DNA of 27,443 nucleotides from an uncultured Bacteroidota bacterium (GTDB taxonomy: Bacteria; Bacteroidota; Bacteroidia; Flavobacteriales; Flavobacteriaceae), in contig CAIJFC010000304.1 in NCBI GenBank assembly GCA_903819815.1, forward strand, positions 1 to 27,443, in the 5' to 3' direction. Made by a program: the position numbers and the translations under genes. Of the stretch, positions 9,385-17,026 are shown piece after piece. Under the pieces are notes generated by a model. It saw only the letters and a list, made by a program, of their open reading frames with translations, did no database searches and was not told the origin of the DNA. Numbering within the stretch: position 1 is the first letter of the stretch; the number at the start of each line of letters is the position of its first letter.

Positions 9385-9418
9385 AAAATATAGGATTTCT
9401 TGTCAGAATAAATAGCAA
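9385..9418 (-). promoter_or_regulatory. Candidate kynU promoter
   Basis: On the minus strand a TATATTTT near-match to TAnnTTTG (9385-9392) is preceded by TTG (9416-9418) with a 23-base gap. The start codon would lie about 30 bases after transcription begins. One mismatch in the -7 box, so weak. Confidence 0.35.
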
Positions 9419-9431
9419 TAAATAGCTGTAA

Positions 9432-9463
9432 ATAAAAAATCTCGTCTTTTTCAGACGAGATTA
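9432..9463 (-). terminator. Terminator downstream of queA
   Basis: On the minus strand a perfect 10-bp stem (aatctcgtct / agacgagatt) with a 5-base loop is followed by a U-rich run. It lies 20 bases after the queA stop codon. Confidence 0.88.
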
Positions 9464-9482
9464 ATACTCTATTTTAAATTTA

Positions 9483-10532
9483 TTAGATGATTAACATGGC
9501 ATCACCGTAAGAATAAAATTTATAGTTTTCTTTAATCGCAATTTCATAGGCCTCTTTCATTAAATCGTGACCACAAAATGCAGAAATCATCATTAATAAT
9601 GTTGATTTTGGAGTATGAAAATTAGTAATCATACAGTTGGCAATACTAAAGTCGTGTGGAGGAAAAATGAATTTATTGGTCCAACCATCGAAAGTGTTTA
9701 GGGTTCTTTGAGAAGAAACAGCACTTTCAATAGCGCGCATTGAAGTAGTTCCAACCGCACAAATACGTTTTTTAGCTACTTTAGCGGAATTGACAATATC
9801 ACAAGCTTCTTGAGAGATTTTTAACTCCTCAGAATCCATTTTATGTTTCGATAAATCTTCTACTTCTACTGGATTAAAAGTCCCTAAGCCTACGTGCAAA
9901 GTAACTTCTGCAAATCCTACTCCTTTGATTTCTAATTTTTTCAAAAGGTGTTTAGAAAAGTGCAATCCTGCAGTTGGAGCAGCTACAGCGCCTTCCTCTT
10001 TAGCATAAATAGTTTGGTAACGCTCTGCATCTTCAGGAGTTACTTCTCTATTAATATATTTTGGAATTGGCGTTTCTCCTAAATCAGTCAATTTTTTACG
10101 GAATTCATCGTAAGGCCCGTCAAAAAGGAAACGCAAGGTTCTTCCACGAGAAGTGGTGTTGTCAATTACCTCAGCAACTAATAAATCATCGTCTCCAAAA
10201 TACAATTTATTTCCAATTCTGATTTTACGAGCTGGATCAACCAAAACATCCCAAAGGCGTTGTTCTGCATTCAATTCTCTTAACAAGAAAACTTCAATTC
10301 TAGCTCCTGTTTTTTCTTTATTTCCGTATAATCGAGCCGGGAAAACTTTGGTATTGTTCAGAATCATTACATCCCCATCATCAAAATAATCGATAACATC
10401 TTTGAACATTTTATGTTCAATGGTTTTCTTTTCACGGTTGATAACCATTAATCGAGATTCGTCTCTATTTTCTGCGGGAAATTCTGCTAATAGTTCTTTT
10501 GGTAAATTGAATTGAAAATGTGATAATTTCAT
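9483..10532 (-). CDS. queA: S-adenosylmethionine:tRNA ribosyltransferase-isomerase QueA
   Basis: The 349-residue protein is full length. QueA transfers and rearranges the ribosyl group of SAM onto preQ1 in tRNA, giving epoxyqueuosine at the wobble position of GUN anticodons. Family segments are clear: MKLSHFQFNLPKELLAEFPAE at the start, RDESRLMV, FPARLYGNKE, YQTIYAKEEGAVAAPTAGLHF and TNFHTPKSTLLMM. A strong promoter (10583-10614) and a terminator (9432-9463) suggest a single-gene unit. The tRNA-Asp(GUC) at 24328-24401 is a potential substrate of the pathway. Confidence 0.97.
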   Translation of the reverse strand: MKLSHFQFNLPKELLAEFPAENRDESRLMVINREKKTIEHKMFKDVIDYFDDGDVMILNNTKVFPARLYGNKEKTGARIEVFLLRELNAEQRLWDVLVDPARKIRIGNKLYFGDDDLLVAEVIDNTTSRGRTLRFLFDGPYDEFRKKLTDLGETPIPKYINREVTPEDAERYQTIYAKEEGAVAAPTAGLHFSKHLLKKLEIKGVGFAEVTLHVGLGTFNPVEVEDLSKHKMDSEELKISQEACDIVNSAKVAKKRICAVGTTSMRAIESAVSSQRTLNTFDGWTNKFIFPPHDFSIANCMITNFHTPKSTLLMMISAFCGHDLMKEAYEIAIKENYKFYSYGDAMLII

Positions 10533-10582
10533 TTAAGATAAATTATAAGTTATGGATTTTGTGTCTAATTCAAAATCGTGTG

Positions 10583-10614
10583 CAAATATACGATTGTGAG
10601 ACAGGCGTTGTCAA
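10583..10614 (-). promoter_or_regulatory. Promoter of queA (-7 TATATTTG, -33 TTG)
   Basis: An exact match to the Bacteroidota TAnnTTTG -7 box (10583-10590, minus strand) is preceded by TTG (10612-10614) with a 21-base gap. The predicted leader is about 45 bases. Confidence 0.7.
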
Positions 10615-10632
10615 GTGTTTTGATGTTTATTT

Positions 10633-10676
10633 GTGAAATTAGGTGCAAAGGCCCAAAGACACTAAGGCAATTTCAT
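10633..10676. repeat. Short CNAAG-core repeat
   Basis: Three cores (caaag, caaag, ctaag) recur at an 8-base period between gtgaaatt and aatttcat ends that pair with one G-U. Related in layout to the element at 7965-8055. Confidence 0.5.
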
Positions 10677-10727
10677 CGTAAAAAGTTGTTATATCCTTCC
10701 GTTACTGAAACCAAACTTAATTATTTT

Positions 10728-10805
10728 AACCACGAATTACACTAATTGGCACGAATTATCATTCTTTTTTATAAAAAATTCGTGGATATTGGTGTAATTT
10801 GTGTA
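10728..10805. repeat. CACGAATT-type imperfect inverted repeat
   Basis: Arms of about 29 bases (10728-10758 and 10776-10805) share roughly three quarters of positions as reverse complements, with cacgaatt and aattacac blocks on each side of an A/T-rich centre. It lies downstream of aroA and could fold as a long hairpin in its transcript. Confidence 0.6.
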
Positions 10806-10866
10806 CGCTTTTTTACAAAGTGATGTGTTTTGTAGATTTAGTAAGATTAACAGACAGTTGTACTAA

Positions 10867-12096
10867 TTATATTTCAGAGATTTCAAAGCCTAATTTTATT
10901 AAATCATTCCAAAAATCGGGGTAGGATTTAGAGACCACTTCTGCATTTTCTATATTAATATTTGTTTTCAATGCCAAAGGAGCGAAAGCCATTGCCATTC
11001 TATGATCATTATAGGTTGCAATATTCTGATTTGAATTAATTGATTTTGAAGGTTCTATTCGCAAACTTTCATTAGTAACTGAAATAGCGGCACCCAATTT
11101 TGATAGCTCTTTTTTCAATGCTTCTAGACGATCTGTTTCCTTGATTTTTAGGGTATGTAAACCCGTTAATTGACATCCAATTCCTAATCCAAAAGCAGTG
11201 ACAGCTATTGTTTGAGCAATATCTGGAGCGTTATTTAAGTCTATCTTTATATTTTGATTTATCGGCTTTGAATTTTTAATCAGGGTAATTTTTCCTTTCT
11301 CAAAGTGGGTTTCAACACCCATTTGCTGATAAATTGTAGCCAAAATAGCATCGCCTTGCAAACTATTTTCTTTAAAACTGGAAAGTTCAATTTGGGTTCC
11401 TTCTTTTGAAAGTGCAATTATAGAATAATAATAGGATGCAGAACTCCAATCGGATTCTACAATTATGGTTTTAGGTTTTGGGTTTTGGGTTTTGGGTTTT
11501 ACAACTATTATGTTACCAATAAATGAGGTTTCAACGCCAATTTCTTGAAGTAAATTCAAGGTCATATTAATGTAAGAAATGGAAGTAATTTCTCCTATTA
11601 ATTCCAATTCCAAGCCATTTTGAAGACTTGGCGCAATTAACAAAAGCGCTGAAATGTATTGGCTACTCACATTTGCCTGAAGCGAAACCTTGGAAAGGGT
11701 GAGTTTTTTACCTTTGATTTTAATTGGAGGAAAACCGTCGTTTTCAAGATACTCAATTTTTGCACCGAGTTGGTTTAATGCTTCTACCAAAATCTTAATT
11801 GGACGTTCTTTCATTCTTGAAGACCCAGTTAATGTTACTGTTTTGTTTTCTTGTGATGCAAAATAGGCCGTTAAAAAACGCATTGCCGTTCCAGCGTGGT
11901 GAACGTCAACTGTATTAGTAATGTTTGTCAATGCGGCATTCATAACTTCTGAATCATCAGAATTAGAAGTATTTTCAATAACGATATTTGGATAAAGGGC
12001 TTTTAGCAACAATAATCGATTGGTTTCCGATTTGGATCCCGTTATTTTAATTTCAGATTTAAGATTTAAGACTTTAGATTTCAGTTGTAAATTCAT
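10867..12096 (-). CDS. aroA: 3-phosphoshikimate 1-carboxyvinyltransferase (EPSP synthase)
   Basis: It joins shikimate-3-phosphate and PEP to give EPSP, the penultimate step to chorismate. The 409-residue protein shows the substrate motifs GSKSETNR (20-27), HAGTAMRF (67-74), SRMKERP (93-99), the NAPDIAQT segment and KETDRLEALKKEL. Two stretches look like repeat DNA absorbed into the gene: residues 5-14 are encoded by a degenerate 7-bp repeat (12055-12082), and residues about 201-210 (PKTQNPKPKT) by four copies of GGGTTTT (11474-11500), just before the ESDWSSASY motif. All key motifs remain in frame, so the enzyme is probably active. It follows the MazG-like gene by 44 bases and likely shares its transcript. 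Confidence 0.95.
   Translation of the reverse strand: MNLQLKSKVLNLKSEIKITGSKSETNRLLLLKALYPNIVIENTSNSDDSEVMNAALTNITNTVDVHHAGTAMRFLTAYFASQENKTVTLTGSSRMKERPIKILVEALNQLGAKIEYLENDGFPPIKIKGKKLTLSKVSLQANVSSQYISALLLIAPSLQNGLELELIGEITSISYINMTLNLLQEIGVETSFIGNIIVVKPKTQNPKPKTIIVESDWSSASYYYSIIALSKEGTQIELSSFKENSLQGDAILATIYQQMGVETHFEKGKITLIKNSKPINQNIKIDLNNAPDIAQTIAVTAFGLGIGCQLTGLHTLKIKETDRLEALKKELSKLGAAISVTNESLRIEPSKSINSNQNIATYNDHRMAMAFAPLALKTNINIENAEVVSKSYPDFWNDLIKLGFEISEI
11474..11500. repeat. Heptamer tandem repeat (GGGTTTT)~4 inside aroA
   Basis: Twenty-seven bases with an exact 7-bp period lie within the coding region. Gain or loss of one unit would shift the reading frame. Confidence 0.9.
12055..12082. 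repeat. Degenerate heptamer repeat (AGATTTA)~4 at the 5' end of aroA
   Basis: Units agattta, agattta, agacttt, agatttc follow at a strict 7-bp period and encode residues 5-14 of AroA. Confidence 0.75.
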
Positions 12097-12140
12097 AATT
12101 TATTTCTTCCAGAGAATCGAAAATGCAAATTTGAGTTATA

Positions 12141-12467
12141 TTATTTCAATTTTTCATTGTCATGATGTCGGTCTTTATCTCGAATAGATTTTAGATCCAT
12201 TTTTTTATCAAAAGCCGCTTGCATGTCAATTCCTGTTTGATTTGCTAGACAAAGAACTACAAAAACTACATCGGCTAATTCTTCACCAAGGTCTTTGTTT
12301 TTATCCGATTCTTTCTCGGATTGTTCGCCATATCGACGAGCAATAATCCGGGCCACTTCTCCTACTTCTTCGGTAAGTTGTGCCATATTTGTAAGTTCGT
12401 TAAAGTATCGAACTCCGTGTTCTTTGATCCAATTGTCAACTTCTAGTTGGGAATTTTTTAGGTTCAT
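12141..12467 (-). CDS. MazG-like nucleotide pyrophosphohydrolase
   Basis: The 108-residue all-helical protein belongs to the single-domain MazG / RS21-C6 type. The metal-binding acidic set is visible as EEVGE (33-37) and EELAD (62-66), the usual ExxE-(~25)-ExxD layout. Such enzymes hydrolyse (d)NTPs or modified nucleotides to monophosphates for house-cleaning; the substrate here is not known. Its ATG overlaps the stop codon of dtd by one base (TAATG), indicating translational coupling, and aroA follows 44 bases later. Confidence 0.88.
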   Translation of the reverse strand: MNLKNSQLEVDNWIKEHGVRYFNELTNMAQLTEEVGEVARIIARRYGEQSEKESDKNKDLGEELADVVFVVLCLANQTGIDMQAAFDKKMDLKSIRDKDRHHDNEKLK

Positions 12468-12919
12468 TACGATTTGTTTTTACTATCAATAATTAGGGTT
12501 ACTGGTCCGTCGTTTACCAATGCTACTTTCATATCAGCCCCAAATTTTCCGGTTTGAATTTTCTTCCCCAATTCCAATTCCATCTGTTGAACGAATTTTT
12601 CGTACAAAGGAACAGCGATTTCTGGTTTTGAAGCTTTGATATAGGATGGGCGATTTCCCTTTTTAGTGCTGGCATGCAAAGTAAATTGACTTACAATAAT
12701 AATTTCACCTTGAATGTCTTTTACAGATAAATTCATGACTTCATTTTCATCACCAAAAATTCGAAGGTTGATTATTTTTTGGCTAAGCCAATTGATGTCC
12801 TCTTGGGAATCATCGTCTTCAATTCCAATTAAAATTAATAGTCCAAAATTAATATTTGCTACTATGTTACTGTTTATTTCAACCGATGCTTTTGATACAC
12901 GTTGTAAAACTGCTTTCAT
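12467..12919 (-). CDS. dtd: D-aminoacyl-tRNA deacylase
   Basis: It removes D-amino acids (and glycine mis-attached to tRNA-Ala) from tRNA. The 150-residue length is standard. The two active-site motifs are intact: SQFTLHA (77-83) and NDGPVT (136-141, the GP cross-subunit motif). The start MKAVLQRVSKASV is typical. It overlaps the MazG-like gene by one base and follows rsgA with an 87-base gap containing a repeat (12943-12969). Confidence 0.96.
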   Translation of the reverse strand: MKAVLQRVSKASVEINSNIVANINFGLLILIGIEDDDSQEDINWLSQKIINLRIFGDENEVMNLSVKDIQGEIIIVSQFTLHASTKKGNRPSYIKASKPEIAVPLYEKFVQQMELELGKKIQTGKFGADMKVALVNDGPVTLIIDSKNKS

Positions 12920-12942
12920 ATTAATTGGTTTGTATTATTATG

Positions 12943-12969
12943 AGATTCTTCCTTCGTCAGAATGACAAA
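12943..12969. repeat. GTCATT..GAAG..ATCT repeat, copy 1
   Basis: Read on the minus strand it is tttgtcattctgacgaag followed by gaagaatct-type sequence. It matches copy 2 at 25566-25593 along its full length with about five differences and one gap. It lies between rsgA and dtd. Confidence 0.6.
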
Positions 12970-13006
12970 ATTTTAAAATTATTATTTTTAAATAACTCTT
13001 AATTAA

Positions 13007-13987
13007 TTACTTATTCCTTGTTTCATCACTTGCAATTCTATCTTCATTATATATATCCGTTCGGAAATTTTCCTCGTCACCTTCTAAGATTTTAAGGTAG
13101 CTTTTATAACGAGTCCATGAAATTTTATCCTCTTCGAGCGCCTTTTTTATAGCACAATGGGGTTCGTCTTTATGCAAACAATTATTGAATTTACATTGGT
13201 CTTTTAATTTGAAAAATTCGGGAAAATAACCGCTAATTTCTTCTTTTTCCATATCCACAATCCCAAATCCTTTGATTCCTGGGGTGTCTATAATTCTAGC
13301 ATCGAAACTTAAATCGTACATTTCTGCAAATGTTGTGGTGTGTTGCCCCTGCATGCTTTGCTCAGAAATAACTTTCGTTTTTAATTGTAAATTCGGCTCT
13401 AACGCATTTACCAAAGTTGATTTTCCAACACCAGAATGGCCAGAAAACATGCTTACTTTTCCAATCATTAGTGCTTTTAACTCCTCGATTCCTTTCATTT
13501 CTGTTGAGGAAACTCGCAAACATTGGTAGCCAATTTCTTGATAGATATGTTGCAGGTACAATTGTTCGTCTAATGTTGCTTCATCAAAAGTATCAATCTT
13601 GTTAAAAACCAAAACTGTTTCTATTCCGTATGCCTCGGCAGTTACTAAAAATCGATCTATAAAATTGGTCGTTGTAGGGGGATTATTTATAGTAATTAAA
13701 AGGAAAACCCGATCAATATTGGATGCGATAATGTGCATTTGGTGGGATAAATTTACCGATTTTCGAACGATATAATTTTTTCTTTCGTGTATGTTGTAAA
13801 TCGTTCCTGTAACTGCATCTGATGTTTCTTCGAGCTCATAATCCACCCAATCACCTACCGCAATTGGATTGGTACTTTTTATGCCTTTAATTCGGAATTT
13901 ACCTTTCATACGGCATTCCATAAAATCTCCTTGTTCCGATTTTACAGTGTACCAACTTCCAGTAGATTTATAAACAAGTCCTGTCAT
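13007..13987 (-). CDS. rsgA: Ribosome small subunit-dependent GTPase A
   Basis: RsgA is a late 30S-assembly GTPase. The 326-residue protein has an N-terminal OB-fold (to about residue 80), then a circularly permuted GTPase domain with NKID (129-132), GHSGVGKS (183-190) and DTPG (234-237) in that order, then a zinc finger with Cys265, Cys270, His272 and Cys278. The start MTGLVYKSTGSWY is typical. A TAAATTTG box ends only four bases before the ATG. It lies 112 bases downstream of DAHP synthase on the same strand. Confidence 0.96.
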   Translation of the reverse strand: MTGLVYKSTGSWYTVKSEQGDFMECRMKGKFRIKGIKSTNPIAVGDWVDYELEETSDAVTGTIYNIHERKNYIVRKSVNLSHQMHIIASNIDRVFLLITINNPPTTTNFIDRFLVTAEAYGIETVLVFNKIDTFDEATLDEQLYLQHIYQEIGYQCLRVSSTEMKGIEELKALMIGKVSMFSGHSGVGKSTLVNALEPNLQLKTKVISEQSMQGQHTTTFAEMYDLSFDARIIDTPGIKGFGIVDMEKEEISGYFPEFFKLKDQCKFNNCLHKDEPHCAIKKALEEDKISWTRYKSYLKILEGDEENFRTDIYNEDRIASDETRNK

Positions 13988-13991
13988 TTGG

Positions 13992-13999
13992 CAAATTTA
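13992..13999 (-). promoter_or_regulatory. -7 box (TAAATTTG) directly before the rsgA start
   Basis: An exact TAnnTTTG match on the minus strand ends four bases before the ATG. No TTG was found at the usual distance upstream, where a heptamer repeat lies instead. If used, transcription would start at or next to the ATG. Confidence 0.4.
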
Positions 14000-14000
14000 C

Positions 14001-14027
14001 GATTTTAGATTTTAGATTTTAGATTTT
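14001..14027. repeat. Heptamer tandem repeat (GATTTTA)~4 upstream of rsgA
   Basis: Twenty-seven bases with an exact 7-bp period directly abut the candidate rsgA -7 box and occupy the -33 region. Confidence 0.9.
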
Positions 14028-14099
14028 CACTTAACAAAAAAAGGGAGCTAATTTATTAATTAGTCTTGTTTTTAATCTGCATTTCAAACAAATTATAAC

Positions 14100-15191
14100 C
14101 TAACCATTCATTATTTTTTCCTGGTGACTAATGCTTTCTAAATGTATTGCCTTAAATAATTTTAAGATAAATTCTTCGCTTAATCCTTTTTCTTCTCCGT
14201 CAGCGACCATTTTTTTAAGTATTTCTGCCCATCTTTTATTTTGTAACACCGATACATTCTTGGCTTTTTTAATTGCGCCAATTTCTTCTGCAACTTTCAT
14301 TCTATTTCCTAATAATTCCAATATTTTAGAATCGGTGATGTCAATTTTTGATCTTAACTTTTCCAAGTCAAAATTGAAATCTTCTTCATCAACAGCTACT
14401 TTTCTGATTACTAATTCTTGAATTATTTGCTTTAAAGCTTGAGGCGTTACTTGTTGATCGGCATCACTCCAAGCGTTTTCTGGATCATTATGAGTTTCAA
14501 TCATTAAACCATCATAATTCAAATCCATCGCTTGTTGAGAAACTTCTTTTATCATCGCTCTTTTACCGGTAATGTGCGAAGGATCACAAATTAAAGGCAA
14601 ATCAGGAAATTTACTTTGCAAATCAATTGCAATTTGCCACTCCGGAATATTTCGATATTTTGTTTTTTCATAGGTTGAAAATCCTCTATGAATAACTCCC
14701 AATTTCTTAATTCCGGCATTATATAAACGCTCTACGCCACCAATCCACAAAGCCAAATCAGGATTTACAGGGTTTTTTACCAATACAATTTTGTCAGTGT
14801 TTTCGAGGGCATTCGCAATTTCTTGAACTGCAAAAGTATTCACCGTAGTTCTTGCTCCTATCCAAAGTACATCAATATCATGTTCTAAAGCTAATTTCAC
14901 GTGAGCCGCATTGGCAACTTCAATCGCCATCATTAAACCGGTTTCGGCTTTTGCTTTTTGTAACCATTTCAACCCAATTTCTCCCACGCCTTCAAATCCT
15001 CCTGGACGAGTTCTCGGTTTCCAAATTCCTGCTCTAAAAATAGTAACATTAGAATTTTTTAAATCGTGAGCAATTTTTAAAACCTGCTCTTCCGTTTCTG
15101 CGCTACAAGGTCCCGCAATCATTAATGGATGTGGCAAGTTGAAGTCGTCTAACCACTTTCTCATTTCTTTATTGTTAATCCTGTTTTTCAT
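14100..15191 (-). CDS. Bifunctional DAHP synthase / chorismate mutase
   Basis: The 363-residue fusion has an N-terminal type I-beta (KDO8P-like) DAHP synthase (about 1-265) and a C-terminal AroQ-type chorismate mutase (about 272-360). The first domain catalyses PEP + erythrose-4-phosphate to DAHP, with GPCSAET (27-33), FRAGIWKPRTRPGGFEG, KNPVNPDLALW, HRGFSTYEK and DPSHITGKR visible. The second converts chorismate to prephenate; LRSKIDITDSKILELLGNRMKVAEEIGAIKK shows the usual Arg and Lys positions. Fusion of these enzymes is common in Bacteroidota, and in related enzymes the mutase domain takes part in allosteric feedback. It heads a same-strand run with rsgA, dtd, the MazG-like gene and aroA. 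Confidence 0.95.
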   Translation of the reverse strand: MKNRINNKEMRKWLDDFNLPHPLMIAGPCSAETEEQVLKIAHDLKNSNVTIFRAGIWKPRTRPGGFEGVGEIGLKWLQKAKAETGLMMAIEVANAAHVKLALEHDIDVLWIGARTTVNTFAVQEIANALENTDKIVLVKNPVNPDLALWIGGVERLYNAGIKKLGVIHRGFSTYEKTKYRNIPEWQIAIDLQSKFPDLPLICDPSHITGKRAMIKEVSQQAMDLNYDGLMIETHNDPENAWSDADQQVTPQALKQIIQELVIRKVAVDEEDFNFDLEKLRSKIDITDSKILELLGNRMKVAEEIGAIKKAKNVSVLQNKRWAEILKKMVADGEEKGLSEEFILKLFKAIHLESISHQEKIMNG

Positions 15192-15219
15192 TCTTTGGAT
15201 TGAGCTTACTACTATTCTA

Positions 15220-15227
15220 CAAAATTA
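15220..15227 (-). promoter_or_regulatory. Candidate promoter of DAHP synthase/chorismate mutase
   Basis: TAATTTTG, an exact TAnnTTTG match on the minus strand, lies 28 bases before the ATG. No TTG at the expected -33 distance was seen. Confidence 0.45.
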
Positions 15228-15353
15228 TTACAATTATCTTGAAAACCCTTTCTGTTTGGCTATTATTTATAACAATTAAACATTTTATTCGTTACATAAT
15301 AAATTAATGAGTCCGCATTTTAGGAATGATTATGTAAACCTAATTTTTCTGCT

Positions 15354-15361
15354 TACTTTTG
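15354..15361 (+). promoter_or_regulatory. Candidate gldA promoter (-7 TACTTTTG)
   Basis: An exact TAnnTTTG match ends 15 bases before the gldA ATG at 15377, predicting a leader of about 10 bases. No clear -33 TTG. It also argues against the upstream TTG codon at 15359 as start, since that codon is part of the -7 box. Confidence 0.5.
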
Positions 15362-15376
15362 TTAAAAATAATTAAG

Positions 15377-16276
15377 ATGTCAATTGAAGTTGTAAATATT
15401 TCTAAAAGTTATGGCGATCAGAAAGCCCTGGACGCTGTTTCATTCTCTGTTAAAAAAGGAGAAATTGTAGGTTTTTTAGGTCCAAATGGGGCTGGAAAAT
15501 CTACATTAATGAAAATATTAACTACTTATATCACTGCAGATGAAGGAAGTGCATCCGTAAATGGATTTGATGTAAGTTCTAACCAAAAATCGGTTCAATT
15601 GTCTGTGGGTTATTTGCCTGAGCACAATCCGCTGTATTTAGATTTATATGTTAGAGAATATTTGGCTTTTAATGCCGATGTTTTTAAAGTGGAAAAATCA
15701 AGAATAAATGAGGTTATTGAATTAACAGGATTAACTTCTGAAAGTCATAAAAAAATTGGTCAATTGTCTAAAGGATATCGTCAAAGGGTGGGTTTAGCTA
15801 ATGCGCTTTTACACAATCCTGACGTTTTAATATTGGATGAACCTACTACAGGTTTGGATCCAAATCAATTAGTAGAAATTAGAAATGTGATTAAAAATGT
15901 TGGAAAAGACAAAACGGTTTTCTTGTCTACACACATTATGCAGGAGGTTGAAGCGATTTGTGACCGCGTAATCATTATCAATAATGGTAAAATTGTAACC
16001 GATAAAAAATTGGACAAACTGATTTCTTCTGACAAAGAACAAGTTATAGAAGTTGAATTTGATTTTAAAATCGAAGAACAAGCTATTGCAAAAATCCCTC
16101 ATTTAAAATCCTATAAAAATGTTCATGATAGGGTATGGGAATTGACTTTTATTTCTGAAACCGACATGCGTCCAATCGTTTTTGATTTTGCCAATGAAAA
16201 TGGTTTAAAAACACTTCAATTGAATCAAAAGAATAAAAATTTAGAAACTATTTTTAGGGAAATAACTAAGAAATAA
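15377..16276 (+). CDS. gldA: Gliding-motility ABC transporter ATP-binding protein GldA
   Basis: The 299-residue ABC ATPase closely matches GldA of Flavobacterium as I recall it (MSIEV start, GYLPEHNPLYLDLYVREYLAFNADV). Walker A is GPNGAGKS (35-42), the signature LSKGYRQ (130-136), Walker B LILDEP (151-156) and the switch histidine His186. At the Q-loop position the sequence reads LPEHN. GldA works with the membrane proteins GldF and GldG, which are not in this window; the complex is needed for gliding in F. johnsoniae. It is divergent from DAHP synthase and ends two bases before the convergent DUF2807 gene, with no terminator between them. Confidence 0.92.
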   Translation: MSIEVVNISKSYGDQKALDAVSFSVKKGEIVGFLGPNGAGKSTLMKILTTYITADEGSASVNGFDVSSNQKSVQLSVGYLPEHNPLYLDLYVREYLAFNADVFKVEKSRINEVIELTGLTSESHKKIGQLSKGYRQRVGLANALLHNPDVLILDEPTTGLDPNQLVEIRNVIKNVGKDKTVFLSTHIMQEVEAICDRVIIINNGKIVTDKKLDKLISSDKEQVIEVEFDFKIEEQAIAKIPHLKSYKNVHDRVWELTFISETDMRPIVFDFANENGLKTLQLNQKNKNLETIFREITKK

Positions 16277-16278
16277 AC

Positions 16279-17022
16279 CTAATTATAGATTACTCTTCCT
16301 TGATAATATTGCTGTACCTCAACTATTGGCGGGGTATTTTTTAAGATTAAATTACCCGTACTATAGAGTTTTCCTGTTATTTTATCTATTGGTTTTACAA
16401 TAATGTCATTCGTTCCTCTGTGGAAAATTTCGACTTCTTTAGCATTAAAACTATTCCCAATAAATCGGCCATTTCCTTCATAGAAATTAACTTTTAATTT
16501 ATTGGTTAAACCAGAAATAAAATACCTAGAAACGTTATTATTTTCTATAACCAATTGTGAATTATTAATATTCAAATAAAAATCACCTGTTCCAGCCCCG
16601 TCAGATAAATCGGTAGAAATTAGACTTAATATTGGGTAAGTCAAAACGCCATTGGAAGTTGTGTTTTTTTCTGTTTTAGAATGGATTTCCGTAAGGTTCG
16701 GCGCAGTCACAAATACAGTAGTATTTCCATAATCGCGAACCCAATTGCACGTGGTTTTGTCTTTTACGGCTAATAATCCGTTTTCAACATTGACTTCAAT
16801 ATTACCAATCAAATTCTCACCCGTTTGAACTCGAACGCAGGCAACAGGACCTTGAGTAATCACCAAACTGATTCCTGAATAAACAATGATTTTATCAAAT
16901 GTATTGACAGAGAAATCTCGGGTAATTATAGCGCCTGTTGATTCTATGCACTCGGATGGTTTTGAACAGCCAAGTACAAAAAATAGAAAGCAAATTAAGA
17001 TTGTTATTTTTTTCAATTTCAA
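16279..17022 (-). CDS. DUF2807 (head GIN domain) lipoprotein
   Basis: The 247-residue protein carries a lipoprotein signal with the lipobox VLGC, Cys19 being the predicted lipidation site. The remainder is a right-handed beta-helix-like DUF2807 domain, recognisable by RDFSVNTFDKIIVYSGISLVITQG near the start and by repeated short strands. The biochemical role of DUF2807 is unknown; it is often surface-exposed in Bacteroidota. It begins four bases after the PagL-like gene ends and is surely co-transcribed with it. Confidence 0.85.
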   Translation of the reverse strand: MKLKKITILICFLFFVLGCSKPSECIESTGAIITRDFSVNTFDKIIVYSGISLVITQGPVACVRVQTGENLIGNIEVNVENGLLAVKDKTTCNWVRDYGNTTVFVTAPNLTEIHSKTEKNTTSNGVLTYPILSLISTDLSDGAGTGDFYLNINNSQLVIENNNVSRYFISGLTNKLKVNFYEGNGRFIGNSFNAKEVEIFHRGTNDIIVKPIDKITGKLYSTGNLILKNTPPIVEVQQYYQGRVIYN

Positions 17023-17026
17023 ATTT

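Larger units (their letters stand above)
10533..10866. other. Repeat-rich intergenic region between queA and aroA
   Basis: This 334-base gap has no credible gene. It contains the queA promoter, a short CNAAG-core element (10633-10676) and a CACGAATT inverted repeat (10728-10805). Confidence 0.7.

Noticed and set aside
9432..9463. Possible relationship of the queA terminator with the ctcgtc stem in the GIY-YIG cassette
   Set aside because: The stems share ctcgtc/gacgag, but no flanking sequence is shared; common terminator stems in these genomes explain the similarity.
14131..14421. Open frame of 96 codons on the plus strand
   Set aside because: It is antisense to the chorismate mutase domain; low-complexity translation, no start signal.
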